Origin: Geobacillus thermocatenulatus
GTDB taxonomy: Bacteria; Bacillota; Bacilli; Bacillales; Anoxybacillaceae
DNA: 64,000 bases
Direction of reading: 5' to 3'
NCBI RefSeq assembly: GCF_002217655.1
Contig: NZ_NEWK01000002.1
Coordinates: 683,164-747,163 of the forward strand
Shown: piece by piece, positions 35,822 to 45,200 of the stretch
How positions within the stretch are numbered: position 1 is the first letter of the stretch
How the letters are laid out: every line of letters begins with the position of its first letter
Translations under genes and position numbers: made by a program
The notes under the pieces: model-generated
Databases searched by the model: none
What the model saw: only the letters and a program-made list of their open reading frames with translations
Told to the model about the DNA's origin: nothing

Positions 35822-36376
35822 TTATTTCACAATCCGGGCGTCAGAAAGCGGCCAATACACAAGATTCGCCTTGCCAACGACTTTTGACATCGGAATGAAG
35901 CCGATATGGCGGCTGTCTTTGCTGAAACGGCGATTGTCGCCCATGACAAACAAATGCCCCGGCGGCACCGTGCTTCGCCCGGTCAGTTCCTCCAACGTGA
36001 ACGATTCCGTCAGTGGACCGCCGTCGGACAACTGCTTTTTATACTCGTCCAAATACGGCTCTTCATACGGCTTGCCATTGATATAGAGCGTATCATTTTT
36101 GTATTCAATTCGGTCGCCCGGCAGGCCGATGACCCGCTTAATATAGTCTCTCCCTTCTTCAGCGTGAAAAACAATGATATCGAAACGGTGCGGCATGCCG
36201 ATTTTATACGCCAGTTTATTGACGATCATCCGCTCATGGTTATGTAAGGTCGGCATCATCGAATAACCGTCGACGATGATCGGAGCGAAAATAAAGTAGC
36301 GGATGCCCCCGGCGAGCAAGACAGCAACGACGATCGCTTTCATCCATTCGCGCCATTCGCTTTTTTTCTGTTCCAT
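35822..36376 (-). CDS. lepB: Type I signal peptidase LepB (SipS-like)
   Basis: This enzyme removes signal peptides from exported proteins at the outer face of the membrane. One N-terminal membrane helix lies at about 12-31. The catalytic Ser39 is in GYSMMPTL and the general base Lys80 is in DYIKRVIGLPGD. The C-terminal GDNRRFSKDSRHIGFI box is present. Length is 184 residues, typical of Bacillus SPases. It lies between the rplS terminator and rbgA. B. subtilis sip genes are elsewhere, so this is a local gene-order difference. Confidence 0.96.
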   Translation of the reverse strand: MEQKKSEWREWMKAIVVAVLLAGGIRYFIFAPIIVDGYSMMPTLHNHERMIVNKLAYKIGMPHRFDIIVFHAEEGRDYIKRVIGLPGDRIEYKNDTLYINGKPYEEPYLDEYKKQLSDGGPLTESFTLEELTGRSTVPPGHLFVMGDNRRFSKDSRHIGFIPMSKVVGKANLVYWPLSDARIVK

Positions 36377-36442
36377 TGTCCACCCACCTAAATCAAAGTT
36401 TGCAGTCGTGGATCACGACCATCATCATCATTGGCGGTAGTG

Positions 36443-36472
36443 AAAAAAGGAGCTTGAAAGCAAGCTCCTTTT
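36443..36472 (-). terminator. Terminator after rplS
   Basis: A perfect 12-bp stem (36445-36456 with 36461-36472), a 4-nt loop and a T-run on the transcript strand (36443-36448). The symmetry of A and T flanks would allow activity on either strand. It separates rplS from lepB. Confidence 0.92.
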
Positions 36473-36495
36473 CCGCTGTGATCCACCGTTGTCCA

Positions 36496-36852
36496 TTATT
36501 GCGCTGCGTTCGTATTTTCCTTGATGCGCGCCGCTTTGCCGCGAAGGTTGCGCAAGTAGTACAATTTCGCGCGGCGGACTTTCCCGCGGCGGATGACTTC
36601 CAGCTTGGCGATTTTCGGCGTATGCACCGGGAATGTGCGCTCAACGCCGACGCCATAGGACACTTTGCGGACCGTGAACGTTTCGCTGATGCCCGCTCCG
36701 CGCCGTTTAATGACGACACCTTCAAACACTTGGATGCGTTCGCGGTTGCCTTCGACGACTTTCACATGAACGCGCACCGTGTCGCCCGGGCGAAAATCCG
36801 GCAAATCCGTCCGCAGTTGTTCTTTCGTAATCTCTTGGATGAAATGATGCAT
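36496..36852 (-). CDS. rplS: 50S ribosomal protein L19
   Basis: L19 sits at the 30S-50S interface of the ribosome. The 118-residue product contains [22 protein letters not shown] at the N-terminus and the family signature [25 protein letters not shown]. The C-terminal basic tail ([23 protein letters not shown]) is typical. Two adjacent ATG codons (36855 and 36852) follow AAGGAG; the second is used here. It has its own promoter and a roughly 100-nt leader after trmD. Confidence 0.97.
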   Translation of the reverse strand: MHHFIQEITKEQLRTDLPDFRPGDTVRVHVKVVEGNRERIQVFEGVVIKRRGAGISETFTVRKVSYGVGVERTFPVHTPKIAKLEVIRRGKVRRAKLYYLRNLRGKAARIKENTNAAQ

Positions 36853-36984
36853 CATGATCCACTCCTTCCACAGATGTTCATGCCAATGATCTCTTCATTG
36901 CAGCGGAACATCGTTTTCCATCCTCAAGCCCATCGCTTAAGGTCACACAAAAGACATGATAGCATAAACGGTCGACTCAGGCAA
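36853..36984 (-). promoter_or_regulatory. Sigma-A promoter and untranslated leader of rplS
   Basis: TTGCCT (-35, 36979-36984) and TATCAT with an upstream TGC (-10, 36956-36961) are spaced by 17 bp. They start 4 bp... after the trmD stop in transcription order. The transcript would have a leader of about 100 nt before rplS. An L19 autoregulatory leader is known in Firmicutes at this place; the fold was not verified here. Confidence 0.65.
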
Positions 36985-36987
36985 TAG

Positions 36988-37722
36988 CTATTCGCGCTCC
37001 TTTTCCCACTCTTTCAGCCATTGCTTTTGCTTGTCTGTAAGCGGATAGTCATCTAGCAAGTCCGGACGGCGCAAAAACGTGCGCCGGAGCGATTCCTTCT
37101 CGCGCCACTCGGCGATGAGCTGATGGTTGCCAGAAAGCAATACATCCGGCACTTTCATGCCGCGGAAATCGGCTGGTCTTGTGTATTGCGGATACTCAAG
37201 CAGCCCGGAGCTGAACGAGTCATCGACCGGCGACGCCTCATTGCCGAGCACCCCGGGGAGAAGACGGACGATGCTGTCGACAATGACCATGGCGCCGAGT
37301 TCCCCGCCTGTTAAAATATAGTCGCCGATCGAAATTTCATCGGTTGCTAAATATTGACGGATGCGTTCGTCATACCCTTCGTAATGGCCGCAAATGAGCA
37401 CCAAATGCGTTTCTTTCGCCAGCTCTTCCGCCTTTTTTTGCGTGTAGCGCTCGCCTTGCGGGCAAAGTAAAATGATGCGGGCGCCAGACGATCCAGCCGT
37501 CACGTGTTCCACCGCGTCAAAAATCGGCTGCGGCTTGAGCACCATGCCGGCGCCGCCGCCATACGGATAATCGTCGACCGTTTTATGCTTGTTGTCGGCA
37601 AACTCGCGAAAATCAATAAGGCGGATGTCGACGGCCCCTTTTTCTTGCGCCTTCTTTAAAATCGACTCGTTCAACACCCCGGAAAACATGCCGGGAAACA
37701 ACGTTAAAATATCGATCCGCAT
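36988..37722 (-). CDS. trmD: tRNA (guanine-N1-)-methyltransferase TrmD
   Basis: TrmD makes m1G37 in tRNA, which prevents frameshifting. It is a SPOUT-fold enzyme. [21 protein letters not shown] is at the N-terminus. The trefoil knot region has [19 protein letters not shown] and [13 protein letters not shown], with [20 protein letters not shown] after it. The second of two adjacent ATG codons (37722) is chosen, giving 244 residues. Its start overlaps the rimM stop. Order rimM-trmD-rplS is conserved. Confidence 0.97.
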   Translation of the reverse strand: MRIDILTLFPGMFSGVLNESILKKAQEKGAVDIRLIDFREFADNKHKTVDDYPYGGGAGMVLKPQPIFDAVEHVTAGSSGARIILLCPQGERYTQKKAEELAKETHLVLICGHYEGYDERIRQYLATDEISIGDYILTGGELGAMVIVDSIVRLLPGVLGNEASPVDDSFSSGLLEYPQYTRPADFRGMKVPDVLLSGNHQLIAEWREKESLRRTFLRRPDLLDDYPLTDKQKQWLKEWEKERE

Positions 37723-38240
37723 CATTCAAGCAGCCCTTCCATCGGCCGAATGATGATCGTTTTCCGCTCCGGATCGACGTGCAAAACAACCTCGTCAATG
37801 TACGGAATGAGCGCTTCCGATCCGTCTTCGCGCCGGACGACCCAGACGTCGTTCGCCCCTGGAGTCAAAATTTCCTTTACCGCGCCGATGGTTTCCCCGC
37901 CTTCTGTCACGACCGTGCAGCCGATGATCTCATGGAAATAATATTCCCCTTCCGCGAGTTCACCGAGCTGTCTTTCCGGCACTTTCAGCATCGCCCCCTT
38001 AAACCGTTCCACGTCGTTGATGCTGTCATAGCCTTCAAATGACAACAAGTCAAACGATTTATGGACGCGGTGGCTTTTCACCGTGACTTCAATCGGTTCC
38101 GTGTCTCGTTCGCGGAAAATGTACAGCTTGTTTCCTTTTTTATACCGTTCTTCAGGAAAGTCGGTGCGCGAAATGACGCGCACTTCGCCGCGAATGCCGT
38201 GCGTATTGACAATTTTTCCGACATTAAACCATCGTTCCAT
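37722..38240 (-). CDS. rimM: 16S rRNA processing protein RimM
   Basis: RimM is a 30S maturation factor that binds S19. The N-terminal beta-barrel has [18 protein letters not shown] and the C-terminal PRC-barrel has [14 protein letters not shown] and [14 protein letters not shown]. The ATG at 38240 is about 8 bp from AAGGG and gives 172 residues. An ATG three codons earlier abuts the ribosome site. It lies 15 bp after ylqD and overlaps trmD. Confidence 0.96.
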   Translation of the reverse strand: MERWFNVGKIVNTHGIRGEVRVISRTDFPEERYKKGNKLYIFRERDTEPIEVTVKSHRVHKSFDLLSFEGYDSINDVERFKGAMLKVPERQLGELAEGEYYFHEIIGCTVVTEGGETIGAVKEILTPGANDVWVVRREDGSEALIPYIDEVVLHVDPERKTIIIRPMEGLLE

Positions 38241-38255
38241 GGCGTTCATCCCTTC

Positions 38256-38642
38256 TTAGCGAATCTCTTTGACGACGCCGTCTTCAATGATGATGGCGCG
38301 CGTTTTTGTCACCTCTTCCCAACGGTCGCCGACGTTCACCTCAACGAGCGCCTCGACTTCCCGCTCTTTCAATTCGCTTCCTAACGGTAGCATATGCAAT
38401 TGTTCGAGCTGAAACTCAAGCAGTTTCATTTTCTCCATCCGCTCGTCGATCTCTTTGGCAAAATATTGTTTCATTAAAGCGGGCGGATAGTTTCCGCTTT
38501 TCTCCATTCGTTTCTGTTCAAAACGAAGCTGGTCGCACTCCCGCTTAAGTTGTTGCTTGCGCGCCAAAAACGCGGCGGCAAGCTCTTGTTTGCTCCGTTT
38601 GGTGACGATTTGCCGCACCTCAACCGTTTGAATGAGCTTCAT
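38256..38642 (-). CDS. ylqD: YlqD family protein, function unknown
   Basis: This 128-residue protein is conserved between khpA and rimM in bacilli; its function is not known. The N-terminus is IQTVEVRQIVTKRSKQELAAAF. A long charged coiled segment (about 28-85) includes RKQQLKRECDQLRFEQKRM. A C-terminal beta-rich part has VEVNVGDRWEEVTKTRAIIIEDGVVKEI. No membrane segment is present. A role connected with ribosomes or RNA is suggested only by the neighbours. The ATG follows AAGGGGGAAGAGG. Confidence 0.85.
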   Translation of the reverse strand: MKLIQTVEVRQIVTKRSKQELAAAFLARKQQLKRECDQLRFEQKRMEKSGNYPPALMKQYFAKEIDERMEKMKLLEFQLEQLHMLPLGSELKEREVEALVEVNVGDRWEEVTKTRAIIIEDGVVKEIR

Positions 38643-38710
38643 CCTCTTCCCCCTTTTGACACGGAATGAACGGCCCCCGGGCCATTTTTGCGCCCTTTGG
38701 CATCATATCA

Positions 38711-38739
38711 AAAAAGGGAGAGGAACATCCTCACCCTTT
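38711..38739 (-). terminator. Terminator overlapping the end of khpA
   Basis: A 12-bp stem with one mismatch (38713-38724 with 38728-38739), a 3-nt loop and a T-run. The upstream arm includes the last codons and stop of khpA. It would reduce read-through from rpsP-khpA into ylqD-rimM-trmD. Confidence 0.8.
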
Positions 38740-38967
38740 GTCTTTCACTTGCACAACAACCCGCTTTGGCGATCCGGCCGCGGCGGCGGCAACGACCGTG
38801 CGAATCGCCTGAATCGTCCGCCCTTGTTTGCCGATCACTTTGCCAGTGTCGTCTTCATGGACGGACAGCTCATAGATGACGGCCGTCTCTTCTTCGCGGC
38901 GCTCAACCGCTACCGCCTCCGGATGATCGACAAGCGCCTTGACGATCGTTTCAATGAGCGTCTTCAT
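38731..38967 (-). CDS. khpA: KH-domain RNA-binding protein KhpA (YlqC)
   Basis: KhpA is a small KH-domain RNA chaperone that pairs with KhpB in many Firmicutes and is linked to cell division and elongation. The 78-residue protein has TLIETIVKALVDHPEAV and the KH GxxG loop in GKVIGKQGRTIQAIRTVV. No other domain is present. It lies 12 bp after rpsP, the usual place. Its end is inside a terminator stem. Confidence 0.93.
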   Translation of the reverse strand: MKTLIETIVKALVDHPEAVAVERREEETAVIYELSVHEDDTGKVIGKQGRTIQAIRTVVAAAAAGSPKRVVVQVKDKG

Positions 38968-38979
38968 GTGCCATTCCGC

Positions 38980-39252
38980 TTATTTGCCGTATTTCAAGTT
39001 ATGGAACTTCTCTAAAATGCCTTGCTTCGACAGCAAGTTGCGCACCGTATCCGACGGTTTGGCGCCGTTTTGCAGCCATTTGAGCGCCAGTTCCTCATCG
39101 ATTTTCACTTGCGCCGGCTCAGCGACCGGATCGTACGTGCCGATCGTTTCAATGAAGCGACCGTCGCGCGGGGAGCGCGAATCAGCAACTACGATGCGAT
39201 AGAATGGTTTTTTCTTTGTCCCCATGCGTTTTAAACGAATTTTTACTGCCAT
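38980..39252 (-). CDS. rpsP: 30S ribosomal protein S16
   Basis: S16 is needed for 30S assembly. The 90-residue product has [20 protein letters not shown] at the N-terminus, then [20 protein letters not shown], and [16 protein letters not shown] in the second half. All are family signatures. The ATG is preceded by GGAGGTGCG. A sigma-A promoter lies in the gap to ffh, so it can be expressed apart from ffh. Confidence 0.97.
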   Translation of the reverse strand: MAVKIRLKRMGTKKKPFYRIVVADSRSPRDGRFIETIGTYDPVAEPAQVKIDEELALKWLQNGAKPSDTVRNLLSKQGILEKFHNLKYGK

Positions 39253-39290
39253 AGAGTACGCACCTCCGTATAGAGTTCACACAAGATAGT

Positions 39291-39319
39291 ATATTAACAA
39301 TTCTTTTTCCGTTTGTAAA
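39291..39319 (-). promoter_or_regulatory. Predicted sigma-A promoter of rpsP
   Basis: TTTACA (-35, 39314-39319) and TAATAT (-10, 39291-39296) are spaced by exactly 17 bp in the 92-bp gap between ffh and rpsP. Confidence 0.7.
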
Positions 39320-39344
39320 GGTTTTTCGCTTAACAGATCTTCAT

Positions 39345-40685
39345 TTACATAAATGGAAAACGGAATCCTTTCTTTTTCCCTTTTGGCATATTCGTCATCA
39401 TTTTCATCATTTTTTTCATCTCGTCAAACTGCTTCAAAAGCCGGTTCACTTCCTGCACCGTCGTGCCGCTTCCTTTGGCGATCCGCTTTTTGCGGCTAGC
39501 GTTGATGATTTCCGGATGCGTTTTCTCTTCTTTCGTCATCGAGCGGATGATCGCCTCAACGCGGGCGATTTGCTTTTCATCGACTTGGATGTTGGCGAGC
39601 CCTTTGATTTTGTTGGCGCCCGGCAGCATTTTAATCAGTTCGTCAAGCGGGCCGAGCTTGCGCACTTGGCCGAGCTGCTCCAAAAAGTCGTCAAGCGTGA
39701 AGGTGGCCGTGCGCATTTTTTGTTCGAGCTCCTTCGCCTTCTCTTCGTCGACGGCCGCCTGCGCTTTTTCGATGAGCGTCAGGACATCGCCCATGCCTAA
39801 AATGCGCGACGCCATTCGCTCCGGATGGAACGGCTCCAAAGCATCAAGTTTTTCGCCCATCCCAGCAAACTTGATCGGCGCTCCAGTGACGGCGCGAATC
39901 GAGAGCGCCGCCCCGCCGCGCGTGTCGCCGTCCAGCTTCGTCAAAATCACCCCAGTGATGCCGAGCTGCTCATGGAAGCTTTGTGCGACATTGACGGCAT
40001 CTTGCCCGGTCATGGCGTCCACGACGAGGAAAATTTCATCCGGCTTGACCGCTTCTTTCATTTGCTTCAGTTCATCCATGAGCGTTTCATCAATGTGGAG
40101 GCGGCCGGCTGTGTCGATGAGCACGTAATCATAATGCTCTTCTTTCGCCCGCTCGAGCGCCTGTTTCGCGATGTCAACCGGATTGGCGTGCTCGCCTAAC
40201 GAAAAGACAGGCATGTCGAGCTGCTTGCCAAGCGTCTCAAGCTGTTTGATCGCCGCCGGGCGGTAAACGTCGGCAGCCACCAGAAGCGGCTTTCGGTTAT
40301 GCCGTTTGCGCAGCAAGTTGGCCAGCTTCCCGGTGGTTGTCGTTTTCCCAGCCCCTTGCAGCCCGACCATCATCACAACAGTCGGCGGTTTCTTTGCGAC
40401 AGCGATTTGGCTTTGCTCACCGCCCATTAACGCCGTCAGCTCTTCCTTGACGATTTTGATCACTTGCTGGCCCGGCGTTAAGCTTTTCATCACTTCCTGC
40501 CCGACAGCCCGCTCGCTCACCTGTCTGATGAAATCTTTGACGACTTTAAAGTTGACGTCAGCTTCCAAAAGCGCAAGGCGCACTTCGCGCATCATCTCTT
40601 TGACATCCGCTTCGGTGACTTTCCCTTTGCCGCGAATGCGGTTCATCACCTGCTGCAAACGTTCAGACAGTCCTTCAAACGCCAT
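39345..40685 (-). CDS. ffh: Signal recognition particle GTPase Ffh
   Basis: Ffh binds SRP RNA and signal peptides of nascent membrane and secreted proteins. N domain (about 1-90), G domain with GLQGAGKTTT (about 107), DTAGRLHID and LTKLDGDTRGG, then a Met-rich M domain ending KMMKMMTNMPKGKKKGF. The ATG at 40685 follows GGGGGTGG and gives 446 residues, the same as B. subtilis. An in-frame GTG three codons upstream is unlikely. It follows ylxM by 17 bp. Confidence 0.98.
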   Translation of the reverse strand: MAFEGLSERLQQVMNRIRGKGKVTEADVKEMMREVRLALLEADVNFKVVKDFIRQVSERAVGQEVMKSLTPGQQVIKIVKEELTALMGGEQSQIAVAKKPPTVVMMVGLQGAGKTTTTGKLANLLRKRHNRKPLLVAADVYRPAAIKQLETLGKQLDMPVFSLGEHANPVDIAKQALERAKEEHYDYVLIDTAGRLHIDETLMDELKQMKEAVKPDEIFLVVDAMTGQDAVNVAQSFHEQLGITGVILTKLDGDTRGGAALSIRAVTGAPIKFAGMGEKLDALEPFHPERMASRILGMGDVLTLIEKAQAAVDEEKAKELEQKMRTATFTLDDFLEQLGQVRKLGPLDELIKMLPGANKIKGLANIQVDEKQIARVEAIIRSMTKEEKTHPEIINASRKKRIAKGSGTTVQEVNRLLKQFDEMKKMMKMMTNMPKGKKKGFRFPFM

Positions 40686-40702
40686 GGCGGCCACCCCCTT
40701 TT

Positions 40703-41035
40703 TTAATCAAGTTCGTCAAGCTCGCGGACTAGCGCCGCCAATTCGGCGTCAGCGCCGTAGTGCCGGCTGATGTAGTCTTTCAGCCGCTCGATGATCTGCC
40801 GCCGCCGTTCATATTTTCGCAGCAGCCCGAGCTTCTCTTCATACTGCTCCAGCATCGCTTCTGTACGCCGGATGTTATCGTACACCGCCTGGCGGCTCAC
40901 CTCATATTGTTCGGCAATTTCCCCGAGGGAGTAGTCGTCCAAGTAGTAAAGCGCCATATAGTTGCGCTGTTTCGGCGTCAACAGCGCTTGGTAAAAATCG
41001 TATAAATAGTTCATGCGCATCGTTTTTTCCAGCAC
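40703..41035 (-). CDS. ylxM: YlxM, HTH protein associated with SRP
   Basis: This small helix-turn-helix protein is always next to ffh/ftsY; related streptococcal YlxM modulates SRP. The 110-residue product has [20 protein letters not shown] and then a sigma-70 region 4-like HTH ([21 protein letters not shown]). A coiled tail follows. The GTG at 41035 is chosen because GGGGGGAG is 6 bp before it and the length matches B. subtilis; the ATG at 41053 has no ribosome site. It is first in the ylxM-ffh operon. Confidence 0.92.
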   Translation of the reverse strand: MLEKTMRMNYLYDFYQALLTPKQRNYMALYYLDDYSLGEIAEQYEVSRQAVYDNIRRTEAMLEQYEEKLGLLRKYERRRQIIERLKDYISRHYGADAELAALVRELDELD

Positions 41036-41082
41036 CGGACTCTCCCCCCTCATTGTTAAGTAAAATACCTTTACAAAAATGT

Positions 41083-41111
41083 AGTGTACCGTCTTTTCGG
41101 CAAGGTGTCAA
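41083..41111 (-). promoter_or_regulatory. Sigma-A promoter of ylxM-ffh
   Basis: A perfect TTGACA (41106-41111) and TACACT (41083-41088) are spaced by 17 bp, about 48 bp upstream of the ylxM GTG. It is the best consensus promoter seen in the window. Confidence 0.85.
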
Positions 41112-41159
41112 GGGATGGAACGGACAAAGGGCTTATCGGTTACACCCCCGTGGACGCAA

Positions 41160-41200
41160 CAACAAAGGGCGCTCCATTGTTTTGGGAGCACCCTCTGTTG
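41160..41200 (-). terminator. Long hairpin terminator after ftsY
   Basis: A 16-bp stem with two G-U pairs (41160-41175 with 41185-41200) and a 9-nt loop starts 6 bp after the ftsY stop. The T-tail (TTGTTGTTG) is modest. It divides smc-ftsY from ylxM-ffh. Confidence 0.8.
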
Positions 41201-41206
41201 ACATTT

Positions 41207-42193
41207 CTATGATTCCAGCAAATCAGCAAACAATCCGTAGACGTACTGTTCTGGATCGAACACTTGCAAATCGTCCATCTTCTCGCCGAGGCCGACGAGT
41301 TTCACCGGGATGGCCATCTCGTTGCGAATGGCGAGCACGATGCCGCCTTTCGCCGTGCCGTCAAGCTTCGTCAACACGATGCCGGTCACATCGGTCGCTT
41401 CTTTAAACAGCTTGGCTTGGCTCATCGCGTTTTGCCCGGTCGTCGCATCCAACACAAGCAATACTTCATGCGGAGCGCCCGGAATTTCGCGGCTAATGAC
41501 ACGTTTCACTTTTTCGAGCTCTTTCATTAAATTCACTTTGTTTTGCAGCCGTCCGGCCGTGTCGCATAACAATACGTCAACGCCGCGCGCTTTCGCCGCT
41601 TGAATGGCGTCATACATAACAGCTGCCGGATCGGAGCCGGCCGCCTGCTTAATGACGTCGACCCCAACGCGCTTGCCCCACGCTTCGAGCTGCTCGATCG
41701 CCCCGGCGCGGAACGTGTCGCCAGCTGCCAACAAGACGGATTTCCCTTCCGATTTCAGCTTATGGGCGAGCTTGCCGATCGTTGTCGTTTTGCCGACGCC
41801 GTTGACACCGACGAACAACATGACCGTCAGCCCGCCTTCTTGTATATTCAAAGCGGAAAGTTCTTTGTCATCGGCGCCGGCGCGGTAAATGTCAACGAGC
41901 TTTTCGGCGATGACGTCGCGCATTTGCGCCGGGTCTTGAATGTTGCGGCGCTTCACTTCCATTTTCAGCTCATCGACCAATTCCATGACGGTCGTGACGC
42001 CCACATCGGCGGCGATCAAAATTTCCTCAAGCTCTTCAAAAAACGCTTCATCCACTTTCCGATAACGGGCGATGAGGTCGTTCACTTTCCCGGCGAGCGA
42101 ATTTCGCGTTTTTGACAGCCCTTCTTTAAACTTTTCGGTTACGGCATCCGCTTGCTTTGTCCATTTTTCTTTCCATTTTTGAAAAAAACCCAT
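41207..42193 (-). CDS. ftsY: SRP receptor GTPase FtsY
   Basis: FtsY is the membrane-associated SRP receptor. A short basic amphipathic N-terminus (MGFFQKWKEKWTKQADAV) is followed by the N domain and the G domain with GVNGVGKTTTIGKLA (about 133), DTAGRLQNK and LTKLDGTAKGG. The long acidic A domain of E. coli is absent, as in Bacillus. The ATG at 42193 is 9 bp after AAAGGAGG and gives 328 residues. It lies 19 bp after smc. Confidence 0.97.
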   Translation of the reverse strand: MGFFQKWKEKWTKQADAVTEKFKEGLSKTRNSLAGKVNDLIARYRKVDEAFFEELEEILIAADVGVTTVMELVDELKMEVKRRNIQDPAQMRDVIAEKLVDIYRAGADDKELSALNIQEGGLTVMLFVGVNGVGKTTTIGKLAHKLKSEGKSVLLAAGDTFRAGAIEQLEAWGKRVGVDVIKQAAGSDPAAVMYDAIQAAKARGVDVLLCDTAGRLQNKVNLMKELEKVKRVISREIPGAPHEVLLVLDATTGQNAMSQAKLFKEATDVTGIVLTKLDGTAKGGIVLAIRNEMAIPVKLVGLGEKMDDLQVFDPEQYVYGLFADLLES

Positions 42194-42212
42194 CCAAAGC
42201 GCCTCCTTTCCA

Positions 42213-45200
42213 TTATGACCGCACGAGCTCCTTCGAATCTTCCAAACGGACGGAAACAAGCTTTGAGACGCCCGATTCTTGCATCGTGACGCCGTACAGC
42301 ACGTCCGCTTCTTCCATCGTCCCTTTTCGATGGGTGATGACGATAAACTGCGTGTCGCGGCTGAACCGTTTTAAATATTGGGCATACCGTTGCACGTTCG
42401 CTTCATCAAGCGCCGCTTCGACTTCATCAAGGACGCAAAACGGCACCGGACGCACCTTTAAAATCGAAAACAAGAGGGCGATCGCCGTCAGCGCCCGTTC
42501 ACCGCCGGAAAGCAAGCTTAAATGTTGCAGCTTTTTCCCCGGAGGCTGAGCGACGATGTCGATCCCGGTTTCGAGAAGATCCGTCGGGTCGGTCAGCCGC
42601 AAATCGGCGCGCCCGCCGCCGAACAGCTCGCCAAATACCTCGCCAAAATGGGCCCGGATTTGTTCAAACGTCGCGAAAAATCGTTTTTTCATTTCATCGT
42701 CCATTTCATCAATGACTTGGTGGAGCGTCGCCTTCGCCTCTTCCAAATCGGTTTTTTGCTCGCTTAAAAAGCGGTGCCGTTCGGAAACTCGTTCGTATTC
42801 ATCGATCGCCCCCAAGTTGACGGTGCCGAGCTCCTCCATGGCGCGCTTGATCAGCTTCACCCGCTTGCGCGCCTCATCGGCGCCGATCTCAAGCGGATAG
42901 GTGGAGCGGGCCGCTTCAAACGACAGCCCGTACTCTTCGCGCAGACGGGCAAGCAAGTTCTCCAGCTCCACATCAAGCCGGTTCAATTTTACTTCTTCGT
43001 CTTTCACGACATCGGCGAGCTGTTTATGCTGCCGCTTCGTCTCTTTCCATTCCTGTTCCAAATGTTCAAGACGGCGTTGGAAATCGAGCCGCTGTTCGCG
43101 ACGGCTCGCGATCAGCTCCAATGTCTTTTGCTTGTCCTCAAGCTTTTGCTGTCGCAGCTGCTCAATCTCTTCCTCGTTCCATTCCGGCGCCTCCATTTCC
43201 GCATCCAAAGCGGCTCGTTCGCGCTCTGCTTCTTTGAGCCCACGGATCGTTTCGGCAAGCTCCGCTTCCCATTCTTCCACTTTCCGGCGTGCATGTTTCA
43301 CGCGCTCTTTCGTTTCCGCCAAGGCGATTTTTTGCTCCGTGATCGCTGCCTGGAGCGCCTCTTTCGTCGTTTGCTCCGTCTGTTTTTGCGCCTGCAGCCG
43401 ACTGATGTCGTCATCGATCGCCTGCAATTTCTCGGCAAGCTGCTCAAGCTGCCTGTCAATGGCGCCGAGGCGGCGGTTCAGTTCTGCCATTTCGCGCTCA
43501 TCGTTCGCCTTTTCTTCATCATACAAAGCGAGCCGCTCGTCGATCCGTTTTTTCTGCCATTCGAGCTCGCGTTGCTCGTCCTTTTGTCTTTGCAGGGCCT
43601 CCCGAAGCGCCGCAACCTCTTCTTGCAGCGCGGCCGCCTGCGCTTCCTGCTCCGCCAGCTCGTGTCGTTTTGCGGCAACAGCCCGCTCAAGCCGAGCGAT
43701 CGTTTCATCCATTTCCTGCAGTTTGGCCGAAAGCGTCTCAAGCTCGCGGTTTCGACTTAATAGCGACGCGGTCTTTTTCGCCGCCCCGCCGCCGGTCATC
43801 GCCCCGCCGGGGCTGACGATATCGCCGTCCAGCGTCACGAGACGATAACGGTACTGAAGAAGCTTGGCCAGCTCATTCGCGCCTTTTAAATCGGCTGTTA
43901 CGATGACATGGCCGAGCAAATGGTCGATCGCCGCCCTATAGGCGCGGTCGTATTCGACGAGCTCGCTCGCAATGCCGACAAACGCCGGATGGCGGTCAAT
44001 CGCCGCCCGCTCCCGTTCGGAAAGCGCACGCGCTTTTATGACGTCAAGCGGCAAAAACGTCGCGCGCCCGTAGCCGTTCGTTTTCAAATAGTGAATCGCT
44101 TGCCGCGCCGCCTGTTCGCTGTCAACGACGATATGCTGCATCGCCCCGCCAAGCGCCGTTTCAATCGCCGTCTCATAGTGGTCCGGCACGCGAATGAGCT
44201 CAACAATGGCGCCATGAATGCCGGGCAGAAGGTCGCGCGCCTTTAATACTTCCTTTACTCCTTGAACAAAACCGGAATAATCATGTTGCATCTCTTCCAA
44301 CCATTGCTTTCGCGCTTTCGTTTGCTGCCGGTATTGGCGCGCCTGATGCAGCAACGCTTCATGCTGCTCGAGCTCCGTTTTTTGCGCTTCGAGCGCCGCG
44401 GCGAGAGCGGCTTGTCTGTTATGCGCTTCCGCCAGCGCCTGTTCGAGGCGGGTCTGCTCGGCCCATAAGGCCGCCCGCTTCTGCTCGAGCTGTTCACGTT
44501 CGGCGAGATGGCGGCGGTTCGCTTCATCGAGCGCCGTCCGTTTGGCATGCAGCTTGCTGATGGCCTGCTCCACATGTGCGCGTTCGTTTTTCAACGCCGC
44601 TTGTTCATGAACAAGGTCGATGTAATCACCTTTTCGCCGCTCGATTTCTTCTTCAATGTCGGCTTCATGCGCCGAAAACAAAGCCTGTTTTTCTTTCAGC
44701 TCCCGCTCGAGCGCTGCGGCGCCCGCCTCAAGCCGGGCGAGTTCCTCCCGCTCGGCATGCAGCTGCTCCGTCAAGCGGCGCCGTTTCGCAGCCAGTGCAG
44801 CCGTTATGTCGTCCAGCTGCGCTTTTCGCCTCGCGGCATGCTTTTTTCTCTCTTTCAATACTTCTTTCCGCCCTTCGAGCTTCTCAAGCTCTTCGCTGGC
44901 TAAAAGCAGCACTTGCTGCAAACCGTCGATCGATTCGTCAATGGCGGTCATTTGATCGCGCAGCTGTTCGATTTGGGCTTCCATTTTCTGCAACGCCGCC
45001 GCCAGCGCCACTTCGTCCCGCTGGTGCCCATCAAGCGCTTCCTTCCACTCATTCCATTGCCCGCGCAGCTGCTCGATGTCGTGAACCATCAGCGCCACTT
45101 CAAATCGCTCGAGCTCTTCGCGTTTTTCCAAAAACTCTTTGGCGAGCGACGCCTGCATGCGGAGCGGCTCAAGCTGCTGTTCGAGCTCGTGCAAAATATC

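Noticed and set aside
42774-43848. Two overlapping long plus-strand frames opposite smc
   Set aside because: They arise from the coiled-coil codons of smc (Leu/Phe/Arg or Ser/Arg rich) and carry no family features.
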